A DNA stretch of 51,010 nucleotides from Thomasclavelia saccharogumia DSM 17460 (GTDB taxonomy: Bacteria > Bacillota_I > Bacilli_A > Erysipelotrichales > Coprobacillaceae), in contig NZ_JMLH01000018.1 in NCBI RefSeq assembly GCF_000686665.1, positions 1 to 51,010 on the forward strand, written 5' to 3'. Shown in pieces: positions 17,174 to 26,400 of the stretch (positions within the stretch are counted from its first letter, which is position 1; the number at the start of each line of letters is the position of its first letter). Under the pieces are notes generated by a model. The model was not told the origin of the DNA. It ran no database searches and saw nothing but the letters and a program-made list of their open reading frames with translations. The translations under genes were made by a program, and so were the position numbers.

Positions 17174-18481
17174 GTGAATAAGGATATACGATATATTACA
17201 ATTTTAATAATTGGAATATCTTTGCTTGGAATAATCAGTTTTGTAAAAAATTTTAATAATGTTGATGCTGCGTATAATGAAAATGTTGCTCTTGGTGATA
17301 AAGCATATAAAAAAGAAATATATATTGATGCTATTGAGTATTATAGTGAAGCTGTTAATAGTAAACCCTCTAATATGGATATAAGACTTAAACTCGCTGA
17401 TTCATATCTTAAATTAGGTAATAATAGCCAATTTGAAACAATATTAAAAAATACTATCGATCTTGACGCTGAAAATGAAACAGCTTATTTGAAATTAGCA
17501 AAATATTATGCGAAAACAGAAAACTATCAAGAAGCTTATAAAACACTTTTAGATGCTAAAAATGTAAAAAATCGCAAAGAAATAGATGAACTTTTAGAAT
17601 CATATAAATCATTTTATCGTGTAGTTGGAGCATATGTGGATGATGTCAAGCAATGGCGTAATAGTTATTTACCAATAAAAAAAGGTGAAACCTGGGGGTT
17701 GTTGAATAATACGGGTAATCTTGTAATCGAAAGTATTTATCAAGAGATAGGATGTTTTAGTAATGAAGAAAAAGTAACACCCGTTTATGATGGCAGTCAA
17801 TGGTATTACATAGATGAAAATGGTTATAAGAAATTAGTTGGCGATCATGAATATAGTTATTTGGGTAATTTTGCTAATGGCTATGCTCCAGCTTGTTATA
17901 ATGAAAAATATGGCTGGATAGATCGTGATTTTAATGAATATAAGATGGAATACGATTATACTACAGCATTTTGCAATGGTATAGCAGCAGCTAAAAAAGG
18001 TGATAAATGGGCTTTGATTGATAAAAACCTAAAACAGCTGACAAAGTTTAAATTTGATGAAATAGTATTAGATGAAAATGGTTTTTGTGCTAATGGTGAA
18101 AGTATCTTTGTAAAAGAGAAGGATAAGTATTATTTAATTGATGGAGATGGAAAAAGAATTGGAAAATTAGAATTTGATGATGTTAAAGCATTTAATGGGA
18201 ATCAATATGCAGCAGTAAAAAAAGGCAATGAATGGGGTTATGTTAATACAGAGGGGAAATTGGCGATCAAATATCAGTATGAAGATGCGTGTTCTTTTGC
18301 AAATGGTGTTGCAGGATATAAGGATCATGGTGCCTGGGGTGTAATCGATCAAAACAACGAGGTTATTTTAGTACCAATGTTTAATGAGGTTAAGACAATG
18401 AATAGTGATGGAATTTTAGCGGTAAAAAATGAAGAAATTTGGCAATGTGTTCAATTATACGCTTTTATGAAATATGATTAG
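17174..18481 (+). CDS. Membrane-anchored TPR and WG-repeat protein
   Basis: 435 residues from GTG 17174 (AGGAGGAAG upstream). One N-terminal transmembrane helix (about 7-24) is followed by TPR motifs (about 38-130, for example ALGDKAYKKEIYIDAIEYYS and ETAYLKLAKYYAKTENYQEA) and then several WG-type beta repeats (about 165-430: KGETWGLLNNTGNLVIES, KYGWIDRDFNE, KGDKWALIDKN, KGNEWGYVNTEGKLAIKY, HGAWGVIDQNNEVILVPM). The TPR part may take the place of TadD. It probably binds other proteins on the outer side of the membrane. I know no functional study of this combination. Confidence 0.75.
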   Translation: MNKDIRYITILIIGISLLGIISFVKNFNNVDAAYNENVALGDKAYKKEIYIDAIEYYSEAVNSKPSNMDIRLKLADSYLKLGNNSQFETILKNTIDLDAENETAYLKLAKYYAKTENYQEAYKTLLDAKNVKNRKEIDELLESYKSFYRVVGAYVDDVKQWRNSYLPIKKGETWGLLNNTGNLVIESIYQEIGCFSNEEKVTPVYDGSQWYYIDENGYKKLVGDHEYSYLGNFANGYAPACYNEKYGWIDRDFNEYKMEYDYTTAFCNGIAAAKKGDKWALIDKNLKQLTKFKFDEIVLDENGFCANGESIFVKEKDKYYLIDGDGKRIGKLEFDDVKAFNGNQYAAVKKGNEWGYVNTEGKLAIKYQYEDACSFANGVAGYKDHGAWGVIDQNNEVILVPMFNEVKTMNSDGILAVKNEEIWQCVQLYAFMKYD

Positions 18482-18491
18482 GGGGAGTTAG

Positions 18492-19796
18492 ATGATTGAT
18501 TTAAAAAATAAGTTAAATATGGATCGAAATTTTTTAGAATATAAATTTGATATCGATGATCGTATAGATACATTTTGTGAAGGAATGATAAAAAATAATG
18601 AAATACGTGGATTATTGCCCATTTCATTTCAACAAATAGATAGTGAAAAGTATTATAGTTTTGATACGACAGGCTTAATATCTTTAAGTAATCTTTTAAA
18701 TGATCCTATTAATAAAGAGCAGTTAATTAATATTTTTATTAATATTATTGAAATTTTAGAAAATGTTAGTGAATATATGATTGAAAAAAAATATCTGCTT
18801 TTACAAATTGACAAAGTATATGTAAGCCAAGAAAAAAATACCGTAAATTTAGTTTGTTTGCCTATAGAAAATATTGCCAACACAACGGACTTTAGTGAGT
18901 TTATAAAATATATTTTAATCATGGCAAAGTATCAAAATAATGAAGATACAAGTTATGTAACTAAAATACTGAACTTTATAAATAGCAGATCTAAATGTTC
19001 ATTAATAGATATTAAATCATTATTATTAAGTATAAAAAACGAGCAGATAATATTATCTAGAAATATTCCAAACCAAAAAATTATTGAAAAAAAACCAAAA
19101 AATATTCCAGTAATGCAGGAAATACCAAAAAAAGAACCTATCACTACTTTAGTTAGAGAAGAAGAAATTGAAGAATCAAAAAGCAAAAGAATTGATGGTA
19201 TTCCTACATTAAAAAGAACCGAAAAAAAGAAAGAAAATAAAAATGTAAAAAAGAAAAATAATTTTTCATTGTTTAAAAAACAAACACTTAAAAAAGCTAA
19301 GAAAAAAAGCTCCATTCCAACTTTAACTAAACGAAAAGAAGCAAAGGTCAATAATGAAATTAACCGAAATATCGAATTAACATATGATAAAAACATTCAA
19401 TCTGGAAATTTTAATGGTACCACAATTTTAGGCCAGAATGATGGAACAACAGTTTTATCAGCAGGAACAACCGTGCTTTCAGTAAATCAATTAAATAATA
19501 TAAAATATGCAACGATTACAAGAGTAGCTAATGGTCACAAAGTAGAAATTGGAAAAATGATTTTTAATATTGGTACAGATGAAAACTTTAATGATTTTGT
19601 AATTAATAATAATACGGCAGTAAGTAGAAAACATGCGGAAATACATTATGAAGATGGTAAATATTATATCTTAGATCTAAATTCAACAAATAAAACAATA
19701 GTTGATGGAACGATCATTAAACCAGGATATAAATTTGAATTATTTTCAGGAAGCAGAATAAAACTTGCTGATGAAGATTTTATATTTGAAATGTAG
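18492..19796 (+). CDS. FHA-domain phosphothreonine reader with DUF6382-like N-terminus
   Basis: 434 residues, no transmembrane segment. Residues about 1-185 form a helical/strand domain like the DUF6382 domain I recall from FHA proteins of Firmicutes. Then comes a Lys-rich linker (190-300) with a repeated IPTL motif (237-240, 275-278). Three GTT(I/V)L repeats follow at 309-313, 318-322 and 325-329, then the FHA domain (about 340-434) with GTD, S378-RKHAE and NSTN. FHA folds bind phosphothreonine; the repeats resemble the phosphorylatable ETTS-type tails of GarA-like proteins. The kinase and phosphatase that could act on them are encoded two genes downstream. Confidence 0.85.
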   Translation: MIDLKNKLNMDRNFLEYKFDIDDRIDTFCEGMIKNNEIRGLLPISFQQIDSEKYYSFDTTGLISLSNLLNDPINKEQLINIFINIIEILENVSEYMIEKKYLLLQIDKVYVSQEKNTVNLVCLPIENIANTTDFSEFIKYILIMAKYQNNEDTSYVTKILNFINSRSKCSLIDIKSLLLSIKNEQIILSRNIPNQKIIEKKPKNIPVMQEIPKKEPITTLVREEEIEESKSKRIDGIPTLKRTEKKKENKNVKKKNNFSLFKKQTLKKAKKKSSIPTLTKRKEAKVNNEINRNIELTYDKNIQSGNFNGTTILGQNDGTTVLSAGTTVLSVNQLNNIKYATITRVANGHKVEIGKMIFNIGTDENFNDFVINNNTAVSRKHAEIHYEDGKYYILDLNSTNKTIVDGTIIKPGYKFELFSGSRIKLADEDFIFEM

Positions 19797-19807
19797 GTGA
19801 TGTCTAG

Positions 19808-20455
19808 ATGAATGATAATTTTATAAGAACAGGATTTATGGAAGGTGTAGGTTATATTTTTTCTAATTTTTTTGAGTATTTTAAATTATTTTTATTTACT
19901 ATTATAAATGGATTAATTATTTTGATTTCCAGTAAAATTCCTTATTTTGGAGAATTAATAGTAGTTATACTAAATATTTTAACATTAGCTTTTATTCCCT
20001 ATGGAATTACTTTAATTGTTTGTGATATTAAGATAGACTTTTCTATTTATCAAAAATATATTAATTTTTTATCAGTTGGGATAAAAAAAGAAGTACTTAT
20101 GCAATTTTTAAAATTAATTTTAATTTTAGGATCAATGATTATAATTGTTGCAGTGATTGTTGGAGTGATTTTTAATCAACGAGCCAGCTTAATAGAAACA
20201 ATATCTCTTATATTTAGTATCTTAGTTTTATTGATAGTATTAATGGCATTCATGACTATAAAAATTATCACCACATTGTATTTAAAATTAATATGTTCGA
20301 TTTATGAAGATGATAATTTAGAATTTTATCAAAATAATTTAAAAAAATATCGTTATATTTTTTTATGGAATTTTGTACCAATTATTAATATTGTAAGTTT
20401 ATATGTGATATGTACGATTTTTTCAAAGGATATAAAGAAATATTTTGATTTATAA
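19808..20455 (+). CDS. Polytopic membrane protein of unknown function
   Basis: 215 residues with about five or six hydrophobic segments (roughly 20-42, 46-72, 95-122, 130-160 and 188-208) and few conserved polar features. I do not recognise a family. It lies between the FHA protein and the phosphatase/kinase pair, so it may be a membrane partner of the pilus machine or the signalling module. It is followed by a 70-base gap, by far the largest in the operon. Confidence 0.7.
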   Translation: MNDNFIRTGFMEGVGYIFSNFFEYFKLFLFTIINGLIILISSKIPYFGELIVVILNILTLAFIPYGITLIVCDIKIDFSIYQKYINFLSVGIKKEVLMQFLKLILILGSMIIIVAVIVGVIFNQRASLIETISLIFSILVLLIVLMAFMTIKIITTLYLKLICSIYEDDNLEFYQNNLKKYRYIFLWNFVPIINIVSLYVICTIFSKDIKKYFDL

Positions 20456-20473
20456 TATTTTTTATTTTATACA
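20445..20473 (+). promoter_or_regulatory. Candidate internal promoter before the phosphatase/kinase genes
   Basis: TTGATT (20445-20450), 17-base spacer and TATACA (20468-20473) give a moderate SigA match. The predicted start near 20480 falls on the first arm of operator-like site 3. Confidence 0.4.
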
Positions 20474-20477
20474 ATTA

Positions 20478-20513
20478 AGGACTTATAGTATGTTTTTAAT
20501 TATTATAAGTCCT
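20478..20513. promoter_or_regulatory. Operator-like site 3 (TATAAGTCCT motif, inverted) inside the operon
   Basis: AGGACTTATAGTA, 10 bases, then TATTATAAGTCCT: inverted copies of the half-site found twice in front of the operon. It lies just upstream of the GAGGAGG ribosome site of the phosphatase gene. As RNA it could also form a stem, but no T-tract follows, so a simple terminator is unlikely. Confidence 0.55.
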
Positions 20514-20525
20514 CGAGGAGGAAAG

Positions 20526-21305
20526 ATGAAATTTAATTATGGTTATTGCAGCGATATAGGAATTGAAAAAGAGATAAATGAAGATAGTTTATTGATAAGT
20601 AGTGCCATTACATCTAAAGGAAGAATTTTTCTAGCTTTAGTGTGCGATGGGATGGGTGGTTTATCTAATGGTGAGTTAGCAAGCGGGACAGTAATAAAAC
20701 GTTTTTCTGACTGGTTTGTTGAAGATTTGCCGATAATGTTGAAAAATAAGTTTTTTAAATTAGATAATCTGCAAGATCCGCTTACTAGAGTTTTAAAAGA
20801 ATTAAACCAAAGTATTTTATTTTATGGACGTCACAATAAAATAAATTTAGGAACTACAGCTACAGGAATAGTTGTTTTCAATAATCGATATCTTATCTTT
20901 CATGTTGGAGATACCAGAATATATCAAATCAATCAAGAAATTGTTCAAATAACCGAGGATCAAACGTGGTTAAATGATGTTTTAAAACACAATACTTTTA
21001 GTAAAGAAGAAGCTTATAAGGATCCTCGAAAAAATGCTTTATTACAATGTATTGGCGCATCTAAAACAGTAATACCTGATTTCTACTATGGTGAAGTAGG
21101 AAATGGTGACTTATATTTAATTTGTTCAGATGGTTTTAGACATATGGTAAATAAAGATGAAATATTTAAAGAACTTATTTTTAAATCATTTGTATCAAAA
21201 GAAGAAATTACTAATAAATTGCAAAAGTTGGTTGAACTTAATAAAAAAAGAAATGAAACAGATAATATAACTGCTCTGGCATTTCAATGTTATGAGGAGG
21301 AATGA
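20526..21305 (+). CDS. PP2C-family protein phosphatase (PrpC/Stp1-like)
   Basis: 259 residues. A metal-dependent Ser/Thr phosphatase with the family's aspartate motifs: NED (18-20), CDGMGG with D41, HVGDTRIY, CSDGF and TDNITAL near the end. Start ATG 20526 is chosen for its GAGGAGG site 5 bases upstream; an in-frame ATG at 20445 would overlap the previous gene and run through the operator-like repeat. It is encoded immediately before the Ser/Thr kinase, the usual arrangement of a kinase/phosphatase pair, and should reverse the kinase's phosphorylation of the FHA protein or others. Confidence 0.92.
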   Translation: MKFNYGYCSDIGIEKEINEDSLLISSAITSKGRIFLALVCDGMGGLSNGELASGTVIKRFSDWFVEDLPIMLKNKFFKLDNLQDPLTRVLKELNQSILFYGRHNKINLGTTATGIVVFNNRYLIFHVGDTRIYQINQEIVQITEDQTWLNDVLKHNTFSKEEAYKDPRKNALLQCIGASKTVIPDFYYGEVGNGDLYLICSDGFRHMVNKDEIFKELIFKSFVSKEEITNKLQKLVELNKKRNETDNITALAFQCYEEE

Positions 21306-21307
21306 TT

Positions 21308-23011
21308 TTGGCTAAAATTGGAAGCTTTATTGATAATAAATATGAAATATTAAAAAAAATAGGACAAGGAGGGATGTCAGTTGTTTATTTAGCGATGGAT
21401 AAACGTTTAAATAAACAATGGGCAGTAAAAGAATTACAAAAATGTACTACAAATGCTAATAACGAAGTCATAATCCAAAGTGCAATAGCTGAAGCAAACA
21501 TGATCAAGAAATTAGACCATCCTGCACTACCTAGAATTGTCGATATTATTGAAGATGATCAAGTCATTTATGTTGTCATGGATTACATCGAAGGTGAAAC
21601 ATTAGAATATGTTGTAAATAATCAAGGTGCTCAAAGTCAGGAGTTAGTCATCGATTGGGCAAAACAATTAACAGGTGTACTTTATTATCTGCATACTAGA
21701 AAACCGCCGATAATCTATCGCGATATGAAACCGGGAAATGTAATGTTGAAGCCGGATGGAAATATTAAAGTAATTGATTTTGGAATAGCTCGGGAATATA
21801 AAGAACTAAATGTAAATGATACAACATATTTGGGAACAAGAGGATATGCCGCACCAGAACAATTTGGCGGGAAAGGACAGACAGATGCACGTACAGATAT
21901 TTATTGTTTAGGCATGACTTTGTATCATTTGATCACTGGTCAAAATCCCACTGAGCCGCCATATAAGATTTATCCCATTAGATATTGGAATCCTGCATTA
22001 TCAGGAGGATTAGAAAATATTATTCAAAAATGTATTCAACTAAATCCTGAAGATCGCTACCAATCTTGTGCTGAATTATTGTATGCTTTAGAACACTATG
22101 AGGAAGAAGATGATTTGTTTAAAGCAATGCAAAAGAAAAAAATGAAGAAATTTATTCTTTCTAGTATATTTACAATTATTTTTTTGCTTGCAGGGATAAC
22201 TGCTATTTTAATAAGGAATGGCTTAAATGAATCGAATTACAACAATAATCTATCATTAGCGGAAAAAGCTACTGATAGTATTACAAAGCGTACTTATTGT
22301 ATTAAAGCAATAAGCATATTGCCACAAAATAGTGAAGCGTATGAAAAACTCGTTGAAATTTATAAAGACAATAATACCTTTGATATAGATGAAGCAGCAG
22401 AATTTAAAGAAGAAGTAGTACAGTATTTGCCAAGTCTACAAAAATCAAAAGATTATGGTCGAATAGCTTTTGAAATAGGAAGATTATATTGGTATTACTA
22501 TGATTATGGTGATAATGATCCTAATAGTACCCAAATAACAAAAATGATCAATTCAATTAGCTGGTTTAACGATGCGATAAATAATAGTGATGAAAATAGT
22601 GATTATCATGTAACAGCACAGATATATTATAAAATTGGAACTTTTTATAAAGAATTACAAGTAAAGATAAATGAGGGAGCTTCCATTAAAGGAATATTTA
22701 ATTCTTATTTTCAAGATTTAGAAGAACTTTTAAAACTTGTTGATAGTAAAAAAGAAAGTGAAATAATCAAGTTGGAAACATATAAACTGATTTTTAATTC
22801 GATTGAAAATTATATTCATGATTTTGTATCTGATGGTATTGAAAAAAAAGAACTCATTTCAATATATAATGATGTTGGAAAAAAATTAGATATGATCGAT
22901 CCTTCTTCAAAAAAGACAGCAGAAATGAAAGAATATATCATTAGTCGAAACGAGGCTGTGTATAAAATAATCGAAAATGCTTATTTGATAGAAGAAAAGG
23001 TGGTGGAATAA
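21308..23011 (+). CDS. Transmembrane Ser/Thr protein kinase (Hanks type) without PASTA domains
   Basis: 567 residues if TTG 21308 is the start: GAGGAGG lies 7 bases upstream, whereas the ATG at 21302 is only 1 base from it. The kinase domain (about 10-265) has the Gly-rich loop IGQGGMSVVY, K41 in WAVKE, D139 in YRDMKPGNVM, D157 in DFG and an activation segment GTRGYAAPEQF. One transmembrane helix (about 281-303) leads to a 260-residue outer region with TPR-like helical character (NSEAYEKLVEIYKD and similar), not the PASTA repeats of PrkC. The sensor part is therefore of another type. It overlaps the next gene by one base (TAATG). Confidence 0.9.
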   Translation: MAKIGSFIDNKYEILKKIGQGGMSVVYLAMDKRLNKQWAVKELQKCTTNANNEVIIQSAIAEANMIKKLDHPALPRIVDIIEDDQVIYVVMDYIEGETLEYVVNNQGAQSQELVIDWAKQLTGVLYYLHTRKPPIIYRDMKPGNVMLKPDGNIKVIDFGIAREYKELNVNDTTYLGTRGYAAPEQFGGKGQTDARTDIYCLGMTLYHLITGQNPTEPPYKIYPIRYWNPALSGGLENIIQKCIQLNPEDRYQSCAELLYALEHYEEEDDLFKAMQKKKMKKFILSSIFTIIFLLAGITAILIRNGLNESNYNNNLSLAEKATDSITKRTYCIKAISILPQNSEAYEKLVEIYKDNNTFDIDEAAEFKEEVVQYLPSLQKSKDYGRIAFEIGRLYWYYYDYGDNDPNSTQITKMINSISWFNDAINNSDENSDYHVTAQIYYKIGTFYKELQVKINEGASIKGIFNSYFQDLEELLKLVDSKKESEIIKLETYKLIFNSIENYIHDFVSDGIEKKELISIYNDVGKKLDMIDPSSKKTAEMKEYIISRNEAVYKIIENAYLIEEKVVE

Positions 23012-23409
23012 TGGAAGCTTCAACATTTGCAGTTGTTTCAATAGGCTGTTTTGTATTATCAATAACTTTTTTAATAGTGACTATTTTTTTATATTTTCAT
23101 TACGATATAAAAGAAGTATATAATTTTTTAACTGGAAAAACTGCTTTAAGCGAAATAAACGAAATTAGTAAAGGTACGTATATTAATAAAAGAAAATCAG
23201 GTCTTGTTATTTCTAAAGATGAAAATAAGACGGTAGAGATATCATCTGATAATATGACAAGAGTGTTATCAGAGAAAGAAACAACTATTTTAGATAATTC
23301 AACGATTGAATTAATGAATCAAAGAATTGATGAAGAAATAATATTTATTTTGGAAGAAACAGAAATGGTAATTAATACTAAAGAAATAATAGCAGAGGTG
23401 AAAGGATAA
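23011..23409 (+). CDS. Small single-pass membrane protein of unknown function
   Basis: 132 residues. One N-terminal transmembrane helix (about 7-29, VVSIGCFVLSITFLIVTIFL) is followed by a polar, mostly charged tail with several Thr/Ser (for example KTVEISSDNMTRVLSEKETT). One-base TAATG overlaps with both the kinase gene before and the surface-protein gene after imply coupled translation. I do not recognise a family; the Thr-rich tail could be a kinase substrate if it faces the cytoplasm. Confidence 0.65.
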   Translation: MEASTFAVVSIGCFVLSITFLIVTIFLYFHYDIKEVYNFLTGKTALSEINEISKGTYINKRKSGLVISKDENKTVEISSDNMTRVLSEKETTILDNSTIELMNQRIDEEIIFILEETEMVINTKEIIAEVKG

Positions 23410-26400
23410 TGAATAAAATAAAAAAAATCATTAGTTTATTTTTAGTAATTACTAATATATTTTTAAATATTAGAATTACTAATCTTAATGCTTTAGAAGA
23501 AAAACACGATTTTAGTATAAATGATATAGAATCTGTCGTAATAGAGAATAATCTCCTGTTAGTAACAATGAAAAATAGTGATGACTATCAGTATGCTTTG
23601 GTTTCTGATGAAGATGAAACACCAATATATCAAAATGAATCAGAATTTGAAGTTGCAGAAAATAAAAATTATATTTTATATGTAAAAAATGCGCATAATG
23701 AACAAATTGAAGCAAATATCGATACAATTGCTCCTGTTCATAGTAATTTGAATTTAAAATATAGTGAATATGATAATGAAACACGAATGTATAATAAGGC
23801 GGAAGTATCATTTAATATTTCTAAAGATACTTGTATGTATAGGGTTTTTAATTCATCAGAAGAAAAAATTGATGAAAAAAATATTAATTCAGATAATTTA
23901 AACGTTATATTAAATTTTAGAAGCAATGGTAAATATGAAATTATGTTAATTGATGAATTCAATAATATGTCTTCATTTAATGTTGAAGTATTAGGTATTC
24001 AAGAAAAACTGCCTCAGATAAAAACTAATATAACATCAGATAAAGTAGTTGTAAAAGATAATAAGACGTGGGCTAAGTCATTTAATGTTGAAATAAATTT
24101 TGATGATGAATTGGAAGAAAATACTTTTTTAATAGAAGATTATTATTACTCATTAGTAAAAGATGGCGAAGAAAACTGTTTTCAAAGTGATAATAATTTT
24201 AATGTTTATCAAAATGCTACATACTTATGTCAAATAGAAAGTAAAGAAAGCGGAATTATTTTATTTGAACCGCTAAATATAGAAATTGATAGTATTGATA
24301 GTACAGCACCAGAATTTGAAGAAAAAGCTTATGAATTTGATGAAGATAAAGGTTTTTTAACAATATTTGCTAGTGATGAAGGGGTGGGAATAGAAAAATA
24401 TGTCTCATCATATCATAACGATAAAAATCAAGTAAAAGAACTAGAAAGTAAGGATGGCAAATTTAAACTTATTGATATCCCCGATAAAGAGCTTACAGTC
24501 GAAGTATTTGATCAATTAGGCAACAGTAGTGAAATCATGATCGATAGAGAAAAGCCAATAATTTCAAATGTCAATTTAATGTATTATAATATTGTAACCA
24601 ATTCTAATGAAGAGTCATATGGAAAAAGGGCAAAAGTTGAAATAGAGGCATCTGATCAACAATCTGAGAAACTCAGCTATGCTTGTAGTGGAACTGATGA
24701 TATTAATAATATAAAGTTTAATAACAATAATACTTTTTATTTTGATGAAGAAGGAATTTACTATTTTTATGCAAAAGATGAAGTTGGTAACATCAGTGAG
24801 GCTAAAAAATTAAAGATCAATATTGATAATGAAGCACCAATCATTAATAATTATGAAATTATTAATATGTTTGCTGAAAATAGTAAATATTCAAATCAAA
24901 AAAAAGGATTTATGATCAAAGTTGAAGCTAGTGATGATGGAGTAGGTATAGCTGAATATGGTTTTGCTATTTATCAAAAAGGCCATGAGCCGGTTTTTGA
25001 AAAGGGTAAGAATAATGGAAGTTTTGAAAAAACAGTTTTAGAAAATGGAACATATTATATTGAAGTAAAGGATATGTTAGGAAATACGGTTAAAAGCGAA
25101 GCTATTGAAATTACGGGTATTGATAATCTTGCACCAATTGTTGAAGAAGCTGTTTTAACTGCAGAAAACGGACAACTTTATTTTGACGAATTAGGTACTT
25201 ATGCTAATTCTAATATCATTGTTACTATTCCAATTAAGGATAACAAAGATCAGCCCAGTGCCGTATCAGGACTTAAAGAATCTCCAATTTTAAAAATTAA
25301 ATTTGTAGAAAATAATCAAGAAACAATTTTAGAATATCAGGGAAAGAAAGTTGGAAATAGTGATAATTATATTTTTGAAATAGATAAAAAAAATACTAAT
25401 TTTACAATGGCTTTAATTGCTGTTGATAACGTCGAAAATACTACGTATATTGAAAACCTGGAATATAAATGTAACGGTGAACAATTGAATGTCCCTATTC
25501 TAATTGATGATAAAAGTCCTGGATTAGAAGTTTTCGTAGATAATTCAAATATTATTGAATTTGATAATAAAATATGGTTTTGCAAAGATCTTGATATTAG
25601 TTATAGTGTTAATGATTTAATTGAAAATAGTGACAGTTCGGGTATTAAAGAATTAATTATTAAAGTAAACGGTAGAGATTATATCAATAATGCTTATTTA
25701 GATAAGAATGTTTATAATATAGATAATATTTTAAATACAAGCGATTTATCAGCTTATTATAATAAAGATTCTGGAAAATTAGTAATTGAAATCATTGTAA
25801 TTGATAAAGCTGGCAATCAAGCCGAAAAATCATTGACATTATATCGTGATTTTAGAGCTCCAGAAGTTGAAAAAGTGACAATCAAAAAGGCTGGTGAAAA
25901 AGGAAAATTATTCTTTTTTGAAGCAAATAAGTTTTATTGTGCTGATGATTATGTTGATATAGTTGTAAAATTAAATGATACTTATGAATATAATTCAAGC
26001 TCTGGAATAAATGCAGAAAAAACAGTTTTAAATATTGTTGATAGTACAGGAACAATTCTTCAAAAAATAAAGGCTTATGATGTTGGTGATAATAAAGAAA
26101 CATATACTTTTAGAATTGAATTGACAAATAAATTTTTTAGTGCCTATATCCAAACAGAGGATAATTTAGGACAAAAAATAACAACTGAAGAATTAGGGAA
26201 AAAGATTATTGAAGCTAATGAAAGAGGATTTGAAAATATTATTATTGATAATCAAAATCCTGTAATCAGTCCAATAAAAGTAGAAGGAACAGTAAAAACG
26301 ATCAATCAAAAAGAATGGCTTAATCAAAACACGACAATAAGTTATACAATTAGTGATATTAGTAATGGACAAGATAGTTCAGGATTATCTACTGTTGATG

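Noticed and set aside
20478-20513. Inverted repeat as a rho-independent terminator inside the operon
   Set aside because: No T-tract follows, and the arms equal the operator-like motif at 5966-6172, so a binding site is more likely.
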